Below are positions 28,682 to 40,081 of a stretch of DNA of 64,000 bases, in pieces. This stretch comes from Enterobacter mori LMG 25706 (GTDB taxonomy: Bacteria; Pseudomonadota; Gammaproteobacteria; Enterobacterales; Enterobacteriaceae). Numbering within the stretch: the stretch's first letter is position 1; each line of letters starts with the position of its first letter. The position numbers were made by a program, and so were the translations under genes. Location: the NCBI RefSeq assembly GCF_000211415.1, contig NZ_GL890776.1:753858-817857 (forward strand), given 5' to 3'. The notes beneath the pieces were generated by a model. That model was not told the origin of the DNA. It saw only the letters and a list, made by a program, of their open reading frames with translations, and ran no database searches.

Positions 28682-29851
28682 TTACTGCCCGTCAAGACCA
28701 CGAATCGGCTTGATGGTTGACCAGGCGCGGCACGAAGGACAGTGCCAGTACAGCGTATAGGCAGTAAAACCGCACTTCTGGCAGCGGTAGCGCGGCTTAC
28801 TGCGTACCTGCTCGCCGACCATATCGCGCAGCACCCTCAGGCTCTCTTTGGCACGCCCTTCTTCTGCGTCGTTCAGGTGGTAATCCATCAGCTTATGGAA
28901 CACCCGCATGGTCGGATGACGCTGCAGCTGACGCGTAATATAAACCTGCGCGGTGTCGCTTCCCTCATACTGCTCAACAACGTCTGAGAGCATCAGTTCA
29001 GCGGTGGCGCCAGTATTTTCTTCCACGCAACGACGCAGGAATGCTACCCACTCATCCTGCTTGTCGAGCTGTTGATAGCAGGTTTGCAGCATTTCCAGCG
29101 TTTCACTGACCAACTCTTTATCCTGGTCGATAACCCGCAACAGGCTTTCAACGGCTTTGGCGTAGTCGCCATTCGCCATAAAGACGCGCCCCATCATGAT
29201 GGAGATTCGTGCGCTGTTGCGATCCGCAGCGGCGCCTTTCTTCAGCAGTGCCATGGCTTTATCCATGTCGTCGTTGCCCATTTGCTGAAGCGCCAGTTCG
29301 CAATAGAAGTGAGCAATTTCTACGCGTTGCTTATCTTTGCCAAGCTTCACCAGACGTTCGGCTGTATCTATGGCTTTTTGCCATTCGCTGGTCGCCTGGT
29401 AAATCTGCAGTAACTGCTGGAGCGCACTGATACGGAAGTCGGTCTCATCAACCAATTGGGTGAACATATCTTCGGCACGGTCGTACAGCCCCGCCGCCAT
29501 GTAATCACGTCCCAGCTGTTGAACGGCCAGCAAGCGTTGATCGTAGGTTAACGACGCGCTTTCCATCAGCGTCTGGTGAATACGAATAGCGCGATCAACC
29601 TCACCGCGCGAGCGGAACAGGTTGCCCAGGGTGAGATGCGCTTCTACGGTGCCCGTATCCTCTTTCAACATATCAAGGAACAGATCAACCGCTTTATCCT
29701 GTTGATTGCTCAGGAGGAAGTTCACCCCCGCTACATAGTCGCGGGAGAGTCGGTTGGCCTCATCCTGTTTTGTTTGTTGCGCACTTCTGCGGCCCATATA
29801 CCAGCCATAGGCTGCGGCTACAGGCAAAAGCAGAAACAACAACTCCAGCAT
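28682..29851 (-). CDS. lapB: LapB lipopolysaccharide assembly protein
   Basis: 389-residue inner-membrane protein (YciM). An N-terminal helix (LELLFLLLPVAAAYGWYMG) anchors it, a series of TPR repeats fills the middle, and a rubredoxin-like metal site CQKCGFTAYTLYWHCPSCRAW closes the protein. LapB guides FtsH to degrade LpxC and so sets lipopolysaccharide synthesis; it is essential or nearly so in E. coli. It follows lapA by six bases. Confidence 0.97.
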   Translation of the reverse strand: MLELLFLLLPVAAAYGWYMGRRSAQQTKQDEANRLSRDYVAGVNFLLSNQQDKAVDLFLDMLKEDTGTVEAHLTLGNLFRSRGEVDRAIRIHQTLMESASLTYDQRLLAVQQLGRDYMAAGLYDRAEDMFTQLVDETDFRISALQQLLQIYQATSEWQKAIDTAERLVKLGKDKQRVEIAHFYCELALQQMGNDDMDKAMALLKKGAAADRNSARISIMMGRVFMANGDYAKAVESLLRVIDQDKELVSETLEMLQTCYQQLDKQDEWVAFLRRCVEENTGATAELMLSDVVEQYEGSDTAQVYITRQLQRHPTMRVFHKLMDYHLNDAEEGRAKESLRVLRDMVGEQVRSKPRYRCQKCGFTAYTLYWHCPSCRAWSTIKPIRGLDGQ

Positions 29852-29857
29852 ATTCGA

Positions 29858-30166
29858 TTATTCCTTGGCTACCGGCACACCAGAACTCTCCGGAATGTCA
29901 GTCGCGGGCGCAATTTGATGTTCAAGGCGTTTGATTTTACGTTCAGCGCGCACAAGCGAAACACGAACTTTAAGCCAGAAGAGACCACACACCAGCCAGC
30001 CGATGATAAAACCGGCGGCGAAAAGGACCGCGAGCAGGCTCGATACCCGGTACTCGCCCTGTGCAAGCAGATAGTTAAAGGTCACCTGCTGATCGTTTTG
30101 CGCACCTAAGGTGACGGAAATAACAAAAATCGCCAACACCAGTAAGAAAATGAGTAAATATTTCAC
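29858..30166 (-). CDS. lapA: LapA lipopolysaccharide assembly protein
   Basis: 102 residues (YciS) starting VKYLLIFLLVLAIFVISVTL from GTG 30166, which fits the E. coli protein length; the upstream ATG gives unrelated residues. Two membrane helices (about 3-24 and 43-65) are followed by a cytoplasmic coiled coil. It is cotranscribed with lapB and helps it in lipopolysaccharide assembly. E. coli transcribes the pair partly from heat-shock promoters upstream. Confidence 0.95.
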   Translation of the reverse strand: MKYLLIFLLVLAIFVISVTLGAQNDQQVTFNYLLAQGEYRVSSLLAVLFAAGFIIGWLVCGLFWLKVRVSLVRAERKIKRLEHQIAPATDIPESSGVPVAKE

Positions 30167-30314
30167 ATGACTTCCCGTTATGTGGTTCAAGCGAATAAAG
30201 TCTGTTCAACTCACCGCAATCAGCCTTATAAACTACCATTTTAGTGACGGGGGCGAAACGGAAAAAGTTGCGCGCCCGTCATGGATTTATGGGCAAAATA
30301 CGGAAAATCAACCT

Positions 30315-31082
30315 TCAGACACCGCTTTGCTCGCGCTCGGCGATTTCTTCCTTCTCTTCCGGTGGCGGCGTCAGCGGCCCACAGAATCGTTCGGCAAGCC
30401 AGGTGGCTAACGTTACCAGCAGCCAGGAAATCAGCGTGGCCACGACTAAATCACGCGGCCAGTGCATCCCCAGCAGTAAACGGCTCCCCATCACGCCGGT
30501 TGCCCAGACTAACAGAATCGCAATAGTGACCGTCCGGCGCCGCGGCCACAATAACCCGACGCCGAGTAACGCCCAGCTTGCGGCAAACATCGTGTGCCCG
30601 GAAGGAAACGCGAAACCGGTCTCTTTTTGCCAGTGTTTACGCAAAAATGCCGGAATATCCTCTTGTTCTGCAAGCTGCTCTTTTACCAGCGCACCGCGAT
30701 CTTTACGTTTTAAAGTGTAGAACTCATCTACTGGCACATGGTGCGTTTTTTCCATCCAGATGACGAAAGGACGCGGCTCCTGTACACGATCTTTAACCCA
30801 GGATTTTACGCCCTGCCCCACCAGAATGGCCCCGCCGAGGATAGCAAATAACACCAGCGCTGCGCGAAGACGAAAACGCAGGCACCACAGGAACCAGGCG
30901 CAGAGAAGAACATGCGTGATGATCCCCCACGGCTGTGTCACCGTTTCCGTGATCCAGTATAACGTTTTCAGCCACATGGCGTTTTGGCCCGGCTGCCACA
31001 TCCAGCCGGAGCACCATACAACCAAAGGCATCACAAGTAGTACGGCCGCACCCGCTGCCGTTCGTCTGGCGATTGAAAGCAT
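30315..31082 (-). CDS. pgpB: Phosphatidylglycerophosphatase B / undecaprenyl pyrophosphate phosphatase
   Basis: 255 residues from ATG 31082 with a GGAG site. It is a six-helix PAP2-family phosphatase. The three phosphatase motifs are visible: KDRVQEPRP, FPSGHTMF and SRLLLGMHWPRDLV, with the catalytic histidines in the second and third. It acts at the periplasmic face on phosphatidylglycerophosphate, C55-pyrophosphate and related lipids. It is divergent from ribA. Confidence 0.97.
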   Translation of the reverse strand: MLSIARRTAAGAAVLLVMPLVVWCSGWMWQPGQNAMWLKTLYWITETVTQPWGIITHVLLCAWFLWCLRFRLRAALVLFAILGGAILVGQGVKSWVKDRVQEPRPFVIWMEKTHHVPVDEFYTLKRKDRGALVKEQLAEQEDIPAFLRKHWQKETGFAFPSGHTMFAASWALLGVGLLWPRRRTVTIAILLVWATGVMGSRLLLGMHWPRDLVVATLISWLLVTLATWLAERFCGPLTPPPEEKEEIAEREQSGV

Positions 31083-31279
31083 GTCTTCTCCTTTTATGCT
31101 AAGCACCACAATCATAACTGAAATTCATCGATGTGGTGGATATGTCGGATCGTGCGTTTAACGCGCGTATAGCATGGTGGTGATTAGGCGAACTTGAGGA
31201 GCTTGTGGCAAAATGAACAGATAGAGAAAGCCAAACAGGCAGACGGCACGAAACGTGTCAGCCGATTCTGGAGAATCAC

Positions 31280-31870
31280 ATGCAGCTTAAACGTGTGGCA
31301 GAAGCCAAACTGCCAACCCCATGGGGCGATTTCCTGATGGTGGGTTTTGAAGAACTGGCAACCGGACAAGATCACGTCGCGCTGGTCTATGGCGACATTG
31401 CAGGGCAGACGCCGGTGCTGTCCCGCGTACATTCAGAGTGTTTGACCGGCGATGCGCTGTTCAGCTTGCGCTGTGACTGCGGTTTCCAGCTCGAAGCCGC
31501 CCTCTCGCACATTGCGGAAGAAGGCCGTGGCGTGCTGCTGTATCACCGTCAGGAGGGGCGTAATATTGGTCTGCTGAATAAAATCCGCGCTTATGCGCTA
31601 CAGGACCAGGGTTACGACACGGTAGAAGCCAACCACCAGCTGGGCTTTGCCGCTGACGAACGCGATTTCACCCTGTGTGCAGATATGTTCAAGCTGCTGG
31701 GCGTGGATGAAGTGCGTCTGTTGACCAATAACCCTAAAAAGGTCGAAATTCTGACCGAGGCGGGGATCAACATCGTCGAACGCGTGCCGCTGATTGTAGG
31801 ACGTAACCCGAAAAACGCGCACTACCTCGACACCAAAGCCGCGAAAATGGGCCATCTGCTCAGCGAGTAA
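31280..31870 (+). CDS. ribA: GTP cyclohydrolase II
   Basis: 196 residues, identical in length to E. coli RibA. It opens GTP to the pyrimidine precursor in the first step of riboflavin synthesis. Zinc-binding cysteines are in [19 protein letters not shown], and the GTP-binding stretch is [24 protein letters not shown] precedes the ATG at 31280. It stands alone, between pgpB and the convergent acnA. Confidence 0.98.
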   Translation: MQLKRVAEAKLPTPWGDFLMVGFEELATGQDHVALVYGDIAGQTPVLSRVHSECLTGDALFSLRCDCGFQLEAALSHIAEEGRGVLLYHRQEGRNIGLLNKIRAYALQDQGYDTVEANHQLGFAADERDFTLCADMFKLLGVDEVRLLTNNPKKVEILTEAGINIVERVPLIVGRNPKNAHYLDTKAAKMGHLLSE

Positions 31871-31875
31871 TCCTG

Positions 31876-31905
31876 AAAGCCCGGCCGTAAAGCCGGGCGT
31901 TTTCT
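31876..31905. terminator. Bidirectional terminator between ribA and acnA
   Basis: GCCCGGC-CGTAAA-GCCGGGC with GAAA before and GTTTTCTTTC after; it serves both convergent genes. Confidence 0.88.
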
Positions 31906-31906
31906 T

Positions 31907-34582
31907 TCAATCCAGCATCTTACGGATCACATAGTGCAAAATGCCGTCGTTCTGGTAATAGGTCAGCTCTGTTGCCGTATCGATGCGGCAACGGCATTCC
32001 AGCACCTCAATCTTCCCATCTGCCCGCGTTAACTTCACGGGAACCGTTTTACCCGGCTGCAGATTTTGCAGACCGCTAATGTCAATCTGCTCCTCCCCGG
32101 TCAGGCCCAGCGTTTTACGGGTGACGCCCTGTGGAAATTCGAGTGGCAGGATCCCCATCCCGATCAGATTCGAGCGGTGAATACGTTCGAACGATTCGGC
32201 GATGACCACCCGAACCCCGAGCAGGCGCGGCCCTTTTGCTGCCCAGTCGCGGCTTGAGCCAGATCCGTACTCCTTCCCGGCAATGACCGCCAGCGGCGTG
32301 CCTTCCTGCTGGTATTTGACGGCCGCATCATAAATGGAAACGACCTCCGTTCCCGGCAGATGACGCGTCATGCCGCCTTCCACACCCGGCACCATTTCAT
32401 TACGGATACGAATGTTGGCAAACGTCCCGCGCATCATCACTTCATGGTTGCCCCGGCGAGAACCATAGGAGTTAAAATCACGGCGTTCTACACCCCGGCT
32501 TTGCAGATAGCGTCCAGCCGGGCTATCGGCTTTGATGCTTCCCGCCGGTGAGATATGGTCCGTGGTGACAGAATCCCCCAGCATCGCGAGAATGCGCGCG
32601 CCGTGGATATCCTGAAGCGGCGCAGGCTCAGCCAGCATTTCATCGAAGAATGGCGACAGGCGGATATAGGTTGAATCATCCTGCCAGTCATAGGTATCCG
32701 AGCCGACGATGTTGATGGCTTTCCATTCCGGCGTGCCTTCAAACACCTCCGCATACTCTTTGCGGAACATTTCGGTCGACACTTTTTCTACCGCACGGGC
32801 AATTTCTCGCGACGACGGCCAGATATCTTTCAGATAGACCGGCTCGTTCCTGCGATCGTGACCAATCGGATCGGTAACCAGGTTGATGTTCATATTCCCG
32901 GCCAGCGCGTAAGCCACGACCAGCGGCGGTGACGCCAGCCAGTTGGTTTTGACCAGCGGATGAATACGACCTTCAAAGTTTCGGTTGCCCGAAAGCACTG
33001 CGCCAACGGTCAAATCGCCCTGCTTGATAGCCACTTCAATCGGTTCCGGTAGCGGACCGGAGTTACCGATACAGGTGGTACAGCCATAGCCAACCAGGTT
33101 AAAACCCAGTTCATCCAGATACGGGGTCAACCTGGCCTGCGCAAGATAATCGGAAACCACTTTGGAGCCCGGCGCGAGAGAGGCTTTCACCCATGGCTGA
33201 GGCTTGAGGCCCAGCTCCACCGCTTTTTTCGCCAGCAGCCCGGCGGCCATCAGTACGCTTGGGTTGGAGGTATTGGTGCAGGATGTAATTGCGGCGATGA
33301 CCACAGCACCATCAGGGAGCTGATACTGATGCCCGTTCATGACATAGTCGACCGGACGGTGATCCTTTTGTGCCGTATTCACTTCCAGCTCATTGCTGGC
33401 CGCAAACGCCTTTGGCACATCGTTCAGGGCAACGCGATCCTGAGGCCGTTTTGGCCCCGCCAGACTCGCTTCAACCGCGCCCATATCCAGCGCCAGCGTG
33501 CTGGTAAAGACCGGTTCATCCCCGGGATTGCGCCACATGCCCTGCGCTTTGGTGTAGGCCTCGACCAGCGCCACCTGTTCTTCGCTGCGACCACTCAGAC
33601 GCATATATTCCAGCGTGACATTATCGATTGGGAAAAAGCCGCAGGTTGCGCCATATTCCGGCGCCATATTGGCGATAGTGGCGCGATCCGCCAGCGGCAA
33701 TGAATCAAGTCCGTCGCCGTAGAATTCAACAAACTTGCCAACCACGCCATGCTTACGCAGCATCTGGGTAACCGTCAACACCAGGTCCGTGGCGGTAATC
33801 CCTTCTGAGAGCTTACCTGTTAGTTTGAAACCGACGACATCAGGAATGAGCATGGAGACAGGTTGCCCAAGCATCGCCGCTTCCGCTTCGATGCCGCCGA
33901 CACCCCAGCCCAAAACGCCCAGGCCGTTGATCATGGTGGTATGGGAATCCGTACCAACCAGCGTATCCGGGTAAGCGACCCATTCCTTATCCTGTAATTC
34001 GCTCCAGACGGCTTTGCCAAGATATTCGAGATTCACCTGGTGACAGATGCCGGTGCCCGGTGGAACAACGCTGAAGCGGCTGAAAGCCTGCTGTCCCCAC
34101 TTCAGGAAAACATAGCGTTCATGATTACGCTCCATCTCCAGACGCACGTTCTCACCAAACGCATCATCATCGCCAAAATGGTCAACGGTCACCGAGTGGT
34201 CAATAACCAGATCGACGGGGGAAAGTGGATTCACTTTTGCCGTATCGCCACCCAGACGTTTTACCGCTTCACGCATGGCGGCTAAATCAACGACGGCAGG
34301 TACGCCGGTGAAATCCTGCATCAGGACCCTTGCCGGGCGATAGGCTATTTCTCTGTCAGCATGGGCATCCTTGAGCCATCCTGCCAGAGCGTGAATGTCC
34401 TCGGCGGTGACAGAATCTTCATCCTGCCAGCGCAGGAGGTTTTCCAGTAAAACTTTCAACGACTTGGGTAACCGCGAAATGTCTCCAAGCGTGTTGGCTG
34501 CCAGCGGCAAGCTATAGTAATGCCAGGTTTTATTTTCTGCCTGCAACGTATCCTTACTGGCTTCGCGTAGGGTTAACGACAT
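31907..34582 (-). CDS. acnA: Aconitate hydratase A
   Basis: 891 residues from ATG 34582 ([14 protein letters not shown]), the E. coli AcnA length; the 77-residue upstream extension has no family support. It isomerises citrate to isocitrate and is the stress and stationary-phase aconitase. The three iron-sulfur cysteines are in SCTNTSNP and [10 protein letters not shown]. The C-terminal swivel domain has [20 protein letters not shown] precedes the start. The 130 bases upstream must carry the promoter; E. coli acnA responds to CRP, FNR/ArcA and SoxRS. Confidence 0.98.
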   Translation of the reverse strand: MSLTLREASKDTLQAENKTWHYYSLPLAANTLGDISRLPKSLKVLLENLLRWQDEDSVTAEDIHALAGWLKDAHADREIAYRPARVLMQDFTGVPAVVDLAAMREAVKRLGGDTAKVNPLSPVDLVIDHSVTVDHFGDDDAFGENVRLEMERNHERYVFLKWGQQAFSRFSVVPPGTGICHQVNLEYLGKAVWSELQDKEWVAYPDTLVGTDSHTTMINGLGVLGWGVGGIEAEAAMLGQPVSMLIPDVVGFKLTGKLSEGITATDLVLTVTQMLRKHGVVGKFVEFYGDGLDSLPLADRATIANMAPEYGATCGFFPIDNVTLEYMRLSGRSEEQVALVEAYTKAQGMWRNPGDEPVFTSTLALDMGAVEASLAGPKRPQDRVALNDVPKAFAASNELEVNTAQKDHRPVDYVMNGHQYQLPDGAVVIAAITSCTNTSNPSVLMAAGLLAKKAVELGLKPQPWVKASLAPGSKVVSDYLAQARLTPYLDELGFNLVGYGCTTCIGNSGPLPEPIEVAIKQGDLTVGAVLSGNRNFEGRIHPLVKTNWLASPPLVVAYALAGNMNINLVTDPIGHDRRNEPVYLKDIWPSSREIARAVEKVSTEMFRKEYAEVFEGTPEWKAINIVGSDTYDWQDDSTYIRLSPFFDEMLAEPAPLQDIHGARILAMLGDSVTTDHISPAGSIKADSPAGRYLQSRGVERRDFNSYGSRRGNHEVMMRGTFANIRIRNEMVPGVEGGMTRHLPGTEVVSIYDAAVKYQQEGTPLAVIAGKEYGSGSSRDWAAKGPRLLGVRVVIAESFERIHRSNLIGMGILPLEFPQGVTRKTLGLTGEEQIDISGLQNLQPGKTVPVKLTRADGKIEVLECRCRIDTATELTYYQNDGILHYVIRKMLD

Positions 34583-34710
34583 AAGCTCCTCCTTAATCAC
34601 AGGGAAACCCTGACAATCATCAGGGCCGTAATTAAAGATAACACAAAGATGTCGTAACGTTTTGATAACAACCCAAATTGATAAATCCAGGAAGGTTCTG
34701 GTGAAGCATA

Positions 34711-34741
34711 AAAACAAAAAACCCCGCCGCAGCGAGGTTTT
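34711..34741 (-). terminator. Terminator downstream of ymiC
   Basis: Reverse strand AAAACCTCGC-TGCG-GCGGGGTTTTTT: an eight- to ten-pair stem with one T-G wobble and a T-run. It separates the ymiA-yciX-ymiC small genes from acnA. Confidence 0.85.
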
Positions 34742-34746
34742 AGCAT

Positions 34747-34845
34747 TTAGTGGATAGCCAGCCAGATAAGCTGACACCAGAAGAGAATCGACACGGAAAA
34801 AACGCCGATCCATGACCAGTATTTGAGAGTTGTCATGTTATTCAT
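34747..34845 (-). CDS. ymiC: YmiC, 32-residue membrane peptide
   Basis: A 32-codon frame reading [20 protein letters not shown] then [12 protein letters not shown]. It is a single hydrophobic helix, almost identical to how I recall the annotated E. coli small protein YmiC next to acnA. A second ATG lies one codon upstream at 34848. No strong ribosome site is seen. The terminator directly follows the stop, supporting a real gene end. Function unknown. Confidence 0.82.
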   Translation of the reverse strand: MNNMTTLKYWSWIGVFSVSILFWCQLIWLAIH

Positions 34846-34984
34846 CATAGGGGCACCAGGCTTTAATTATTAAAGATTCCGAGGTCAGCCCTCAGGTCTA
34901 TATTGCTGATGTGTATTTATTAAAGAGTACAAAAGCACAGAGTCTTTATTCAGACTATTTGCATCATTACGCAAAAAAACTAAA

Positions 34985-35155
34985 TTATTGTTTTTTGGGT
35001 TCGTCTTCCGCGAACACATCAATAAATGCTTGCTGCTGTGCTGTCAGCTTCCAGGACGCAGGTACGGTAGTCGCAGGTGCTTTGCGAGCTTTGTGCCCGT
35101 TGTCACGGTGTTGACACATTGGTTTTAGCGTTTCAGAACGTACCGTCACTGCCAT
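34985..35155 (-). CDS. yciX: YciX-like small protein
   Basis: 56 residues from ATG 35155 (MAVTVRSETLKPMCQHRDNG, ending AFIDVFAEDEPKKQ). It is soluble and basic in the first half and acidic at the end. It starts two bases after the ymiA stop, the E. coli ymiA-yciX arrangement. The symbol rests on this position and on remembered resemblance. Function unknown. Confidence 0.75.
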   Translation of the reverse strand: MAVTVRSETLKPMCQHRDNGHKARKAPATTVPASWKLTAQQQAFIDVFAEDEPKKQ

Positions 35156-35157
35156 AT

Positions 35158-35298
35158 TCAACCCCAATATCTCCAGGCCAGGAGAGCAACCACCACCCAA
35201 AACAGGGTAGAGACGAGAAAGACCGCCAGCCAGGCTTTACGCTTGAGCGCAGGATCCCTTTGCGGTTCTTCACTTCCTGAAGGCATTGCTAACCTCAT
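35158..35298 (-). CDS. ymiA: YmiA, 46-residue membrane protein
   Basis: 46 residues from ATG 35298: MRLAMPSGSEEPQRDPALKR then a helix AWLAVFLVSTLFWVVVALLAW. This matches E. coli YmiA in length and nearly every position. It is a single-pass membrane protein of unknown function, transcribed ahead of yciX and downstream of cysB. The in-frame ATG 15 codons upstream is not supported. Confidence 0.9.
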   Translation of the reverse strand: MRLAMPSGSEEPQRDPALKRKAWLAVFLVSTLFWVVVALLAWRYWG

Positions 35299-35635
35299 AC
35301 AATCGACATCGCTTATCATTTTAGGACCAAACAATTGGTACAATTAATCATCTGATGAGATAAATCCTAAAGAAACTTTAGCCGAAAAGCCAGTGAATTT
35401 ACGTATCTCTTCCCGCGAATATTCAATCTTTTGACCAGAAATAAATAATTGAAAAGAAATATTTGCGAAGGCGTAAAATACTTTCTACTTTTGTCGCCAA
35501 TTCGCGACATTAAAACCACACAGTCTTAATGGATACTGACATTATATGGCACTAAAGTGCAGATGATGATAATTCTGATTTAGGTTTGAGAGGTTATTTC
35601 GGTATCTCTCCGCAGGGGAAAGATACCGGGAGTGA
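35299..35635. other. 337-base gap between ymiA and cysB
   Basis: AT-rich and without a credible reading frame. At 35600-35628, just past the cysB stop, CGGTATCT and AGATACCG flank CTCC-GCAG-GGGA, a strong hairpin without a T-run; it may protect the cysB mRNA end. TGGCACTAAAGTGC near 35547-35560 is a short palindrome. The ymiA promoter should lie in the remainder but was not pinned down. Confidence 0.5.
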
Positions 35636-36625
<990 letters not shown>

Positions 36626-36744
36626 TTAGCGCACGCGGGTCAATCGCTTAAGACGATTTGATAATAAGAAAAGGGTTAACTATAACCACTATATCATTTA
36701 TAGCCTGACTGTATAGTACGTAACAAAAAATAATAACAACGTAA

Positions 36745-36773
36745 TAAAAAAGGGCCGGAAATCCGGCCCTTTC
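36745..36773 (-). terminator. topA terminator
   Basis: AAGGGCCGG-AAAT-CCGGCCCTT, a nine-pair stem; on the reverse strand it is followed by a T-run (the A-run at 36745-36751), just after the topA stop. Confidence 0.88.
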
Positions 36774-36798
36774 ACAGGTAAGTTACGGTAAGTGAAGA

Positions 36799-39396
36799 TT
36801 ATTTCTTGCCTTCAACCCACTTGCCGTCAACAAAGAACGCCGACCAGCCGGTCGCTTTACCCTCTTTCTCCGCAGCCACGTACTGCTGCTTCGTTTTACG
36901 GCTAAAACGCACTACGGTCTTGTTGCCTTCTGGATCCTGCTGTGGCGCGTCGGCCAGATAGCGCAGTTTTTCCGGCAGGCGATCGCGGAAGCGATACAGC
37001 TCTTCCACCAGCGGCGCACGCGTTTCACGTGATTTCGGGAAGGTGTTGGCCGCCAGGAACACGCCGGCAGCACCGTCACGCAGCACAAAGTAAGCATCTG
37101 ACTTCTCACACGGCAGCTCTGGTAGCGGAACCGGATCTTCCTTCGGAGGAGCCACTTCACCGTTACGCAGAATTTTACGCGTGTTTTTACAGTCGTCGTT
37201 AGTGCACGCCATGTACTTACCGAAGCGCCCCATTTTCAGGTGCATTTCAGAACCGCACTTCTCGCACTCAACGATCGGGCCGTCATAGCCCTTAATGCGG
37301 AACTCACCTTCTTCGATCTCATATCCGTCGCAGGTCGGGTTATTACCGCAGACGTGCAGTTTACGTTTAGGATCGATCAGGTAGCTGTCCATCGCTGTGC
37401 CGCATTTCTGACAGCGACGCTTGGCGCGCAGGGCGTTGGTTTCTGCATCGTCACCTTCCAGCACGTTGAGCACTTCGCTCTCAGGTACCAGGTTGATAGT
37501 GGTTTTGCAGCGCTCTTTCGGCGACAGCGCGTAACCGGAGCAGCCCAGGAACACACCCGTGGTTGCGGTACGGATACCCATCTTGCGGCCACAGGTTGGA
37601 CAGTCAATGCTGGTCAGGACCATCTGGTTAGGCAGCATGCCGCCCTCTTCAGGGTCTTTCTCGGCTTTCTCAAGCTGGTCGGTAAAGTCGCTGAAGAAGC
37701 TGTCGAGAACCTTCTTCCACTCCGCCTTGTGGCTGGCAACCTCATCGAGGCTGTCTTCCATCTGCGCGGTGAAGTCGTAGTTCATCAACTCGCGGAAGTT
37801 GGCTTCCAGACGGTCGGTGACAATCTCACCCATTTTTTCAGCGTAGAAGCGACGGTTTTCAACACGGACGTAGCCACGATCCTGAATGGTCGAAATGATC
37901 GACGCATAGGTCGACGGACGACCGATCCCGCGTTTTTCCAGCTCTTTAACCAGCGAGGCCTCACTGAAGCGTGCAGGCGGCTTGGTGAAGTGCTGCGCCG
38001 GAACCAGATCGACAAGCGACAACTCGTCACCTTTATTAACCGCAGGCAGCGTTCTGTCTTCATCGCCTTTACGCAGCGCAGGCATCACTTTGGTCCAGCC
38101 ATCGAAGCGCAGAATACGACCGCGCGCCTTCAGGCGGAAATCACCCGCGCCGACGGTCAGCGTTGTGGAGTCGTATTTCGCAGGCGTCATCTGACAGGCG
38201 ACAAACTGGCGCCAGATCAGCTGATACAGCTTCTGCGCATCCGCTTCCATATCTTTTAACGATTCCGCGAGGACGGAGACGTCAGAAGGACGAATTGCTT
38301 CGTGCGCTTCCTGGGAATTCTCTTTGCTGGCGTACTGATTCGCACTTTCCGGCAGGTATTTTATGCCGAAATTGTCACTGATATAGCCGCGGACCATATT
38401 AACAGCGTCCTGGCTCAGGTTGGTGGAGTCAGTACGCATGTAAGTGATGTAACCCGCTTCATACAAGCGCTGCGCCATCATCATGGTTTTCTTCACGCCG
38501 TAACCCAGACGCGTGCTCGCCGCCTGCTGCAGCGTTGAGGTGATAAACGGCGCACCAGGCTTGCTGCTGGTCGGTTTATCTTCGCGATCCAGCACCTGAT
38601 AACGTGCTTTTTCCAGCAGCGCCACCGCAGCCATAGTCTGGTCACGGTTCTCAGGACGGAAAGGTTTGTCGTTGTGATGACTGACCTGCAGCGGCAGAGC
38701 GTCACCGCCCGGCGTAGTCACATTGGCGTCAACTTCCCAGAACTCTTCCGGGACGAAGGCTTTAATTTCGCGTTCGCGCTCGACGACAAGACGTACGGCT
38801 ACGGACTGCACACGACCGGCGGACAGACCACGCGCAACCTTTTTCCACAGCAGTGGCGAAACCATGTAGCCCACGACACGGTCCATAAAGCGACGTGCCT
38901 GCTGCGCGTTTACACGGTCAATGTTCAGTTCGCCCGGCTTCTCAAACGCCTGACGAATCGCATTCTTAGTAATTTCGTTAAACACTACACGGCTGTAGCG
39001 TTTGTCGTCACCCCCGATCACTTCCCGCAGGTGCCAGGCAATGGCTTCCCCTTCGCGGTCAAGGTCGGTTGCGAGATAGATGTGGTCTGCTTTTTCAGCA
39101 AGCTGCTTCAGCTCGTTAACGACTTTTTCTTTACCTGGCAGCACTTCATATTGTGCATCCCAGTTATGCCATGGGTTAACACCCATGCGGTTGACAAGCG
39201 CGCTACGTTCATCCTTTTTAGGCTTTTTAGCCCCTTTGGTGGAGGTAGAGTCTGCGCTCTTTTTGCTGGCTGAGCCACTGGTCGGCAAATCGCGGATATG
39301 ACCGACGCTGGACTTAACCACGTAGTCATTACCCAGATACTTATTGATCGTTTTGGCTTTTGCCGGGGACTCAACGATGACGAGAGCTTTACCCAT
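36799..39396 (-). CDS. topA: DNA topoisomerase I
   Basis: 865 residues from ATG 39396 ([20 protein letters not shown]), the E. coli length; a GTG two codons upstream is less likely. It relaxes negative supercoils. The Toprim domain has VESPAKAK and [14 protein letters not shown], and the active-site Tyr lies in [14 protein letters not shown]-terminal zinc ribbons are visible: [42 protein letters not shown] lysine/serine-rich linker [20 protein letters not shown] follows residue 40. Confidence 0.98.
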   Translation of the reverse strand: MGKALVIVESPAKAKTINKYLGNDYVVKSSVGHIRDLPTSGSASKKSADSTSTKGAKKPKKDERSALVNRMGVNPWHNWDAQYEVLPGKEKVVNELKQLAEKADHIYLATDLDREGEAIAWHLREVIGGDDKRYSRVVFNEITKNAIRQAFEKPGELNIDRVNAQQARRFMDRVVGYMVSPLLWKKVARGLSAGRVQSVAVRLVVEREREIKAFVPEEFWEVDANVTTPGGDALPLQVSHHNDKPFRPENRDQTMAAVALLEKARYQVLDREDKPTSSKPGAPFITSTLQQAASTRLGYGVKKTMMMAQRLYEAGYITYMRTDSTNLSQDAVNMVRGYISDNFGIKYLPESANQYASKENSQEAHEAIRPSDVSVLAESLKDMEADAQKLYQLIWRQFVACQMTPAKYDSTTLTVGAGDFRLKARGRILRFDGWTKVMPALRKGDEDRTLPAVNKGDELSLVDLVPAQHFTKPPARFSEASLVKELEKRGIGRPSTYASIISTIQDRGYVRVENRRFYAEKMGEIVTDRLEANFRELMNYDFTAQMEDSLDEVASHKAEWKKVLDSFFSDFTDQLEKAEKDPEEGGMLPNQMVLTSIDCPTCGRKMGIRTATTGVFLGCSGYALSPKERCKTTINLVPESEVLNVLEGDDAETNALRAKRRCQKCGTAMDSYLIDPKRKLHVCGNNPTCDGYEIEEGEFRIKGYDGPIVECEKCGSEMHLKMGRFGKYMACTNDDCKNTRKILRNGEVAPPKEDPVPLPELPCEKSDAYFVLRDGAAGVFLAANTFPKSRETRAPLVEELYRFRDRLPEKLRYLADAPQQDPEGNKTVVRFSRKTKQQYVAAEKEGKATGWSAFFVDGKWVEGKK

Positions 39397-39795
39397 ATTC
39401 ACCTTTACCTAATTTAATTCTTCCAGGAATACGCCGCACGTTGATTTCCCTTCCGCTGACGACGAGCCATTGATATTGCGACTGCGCCAGGGGATATCAA
39501 CCCCTTTGTCTTACCGGACGTCAGAAAGATAACATCCAGGTTATTGACTTATCGGGTATTTTTCTCGCACTTAATATAATTCGTGACGAATTCCCGGTCG
39601 AATGTCAAGCAATTCTGTTGCCAGAATGACGAAAGCGCACACTGTACCTGATAAAATTCGTTACGCAACTTTATTAGCATGCAAAAGCAAATCATGCCAG
39701 CCAGACCCCTTCACCTTACCCTCTCAGATTACAGGGAAAATTTGCCCCCAACGCGCCCCGGGCGTAAACTACTGTCATTGTTTAAGGAGTGGATT
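39397..39795. other. 399-base gap between divergent topA and yciN
   Basis: Holds the topA promoters (E. coli has several, including heat-shock and supercoiling-sensitive ones) and the yciN leader. Two overlapping frames exist on the plus strand (39602 and 39679), but they read through yciN's start without family support. AAGGAG at 39784-39789 is the yciN ribosome site. No distinct promoter was fixed. Confidence 0.5.
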
Positions 39796-40047
39796 ATGCA
39801 CAGTACGACCCAACCTATTGACCGAGCGTCTCTGCTTATTGAAGCAAATAAACTCATTCGCGATCATGAAGACACCCTGGCGGGCATTGAGGCCACTGGC
39901 GTGGAACAGCGTAACGGCGTGCTTGTTTTCAGCGGTGAATATTTCCTTGATGAACAGGGTTTACCCACCCCGAAAAGCACCGCGGTATTCAACATGTTTA
40001 AATACCTGGCGCATACGCTCTCAGAGAAATATCACCTGATCGATTAA
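39796..40047 (+). CDS. yciN: YciN family protein
   Basis: 83 residues from ATG 39796 with an AAGGAG site, the E. coli YciN length. The sequence includes [21 protein letters not shown] and [20 protein letters not shown]. It is a small cytoplasmic alpha/beta protein of unknown function. It is monocistronic, with a strong shared terminator right after the stop. Confidence 0.95.
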   Translation: MHSTTQPIDRASLLIEANKLIRDHEDTLAGIEATGVEQRNGVLVFSGEYFLDEQGLPTPKSTAVFNMFKYLAHTLSEKYHLID

Positions 40048-40050
40048 TGC

Positions 40051-40080
40051 AAAACGCGAGGCAACTGCCTCGCGTTTTTG
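40051..40080. terminator. Bidirectional terminator between yciN and sohB
   Basis: AAAACGCGAGGC-AACT-GCCTCGCGTTTTT: a perfect 12-pair stem with A- and T-runs, serving both convergent genes. Confidence 0.92.
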
Positions 40081-40081
40081 T

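Noticed and set aside
37240..38259. 339-codon frame opposite topA
   Set aside because: Shadow of a GC-rich gene; topA has all catalytic and zinc motifs on the other strand.
39602..40039. 145-codon plus-strand frame overlapping yciN
   Set aside because: Out of frame with the conserved 83-residue YciN and without similarity to anything I know.
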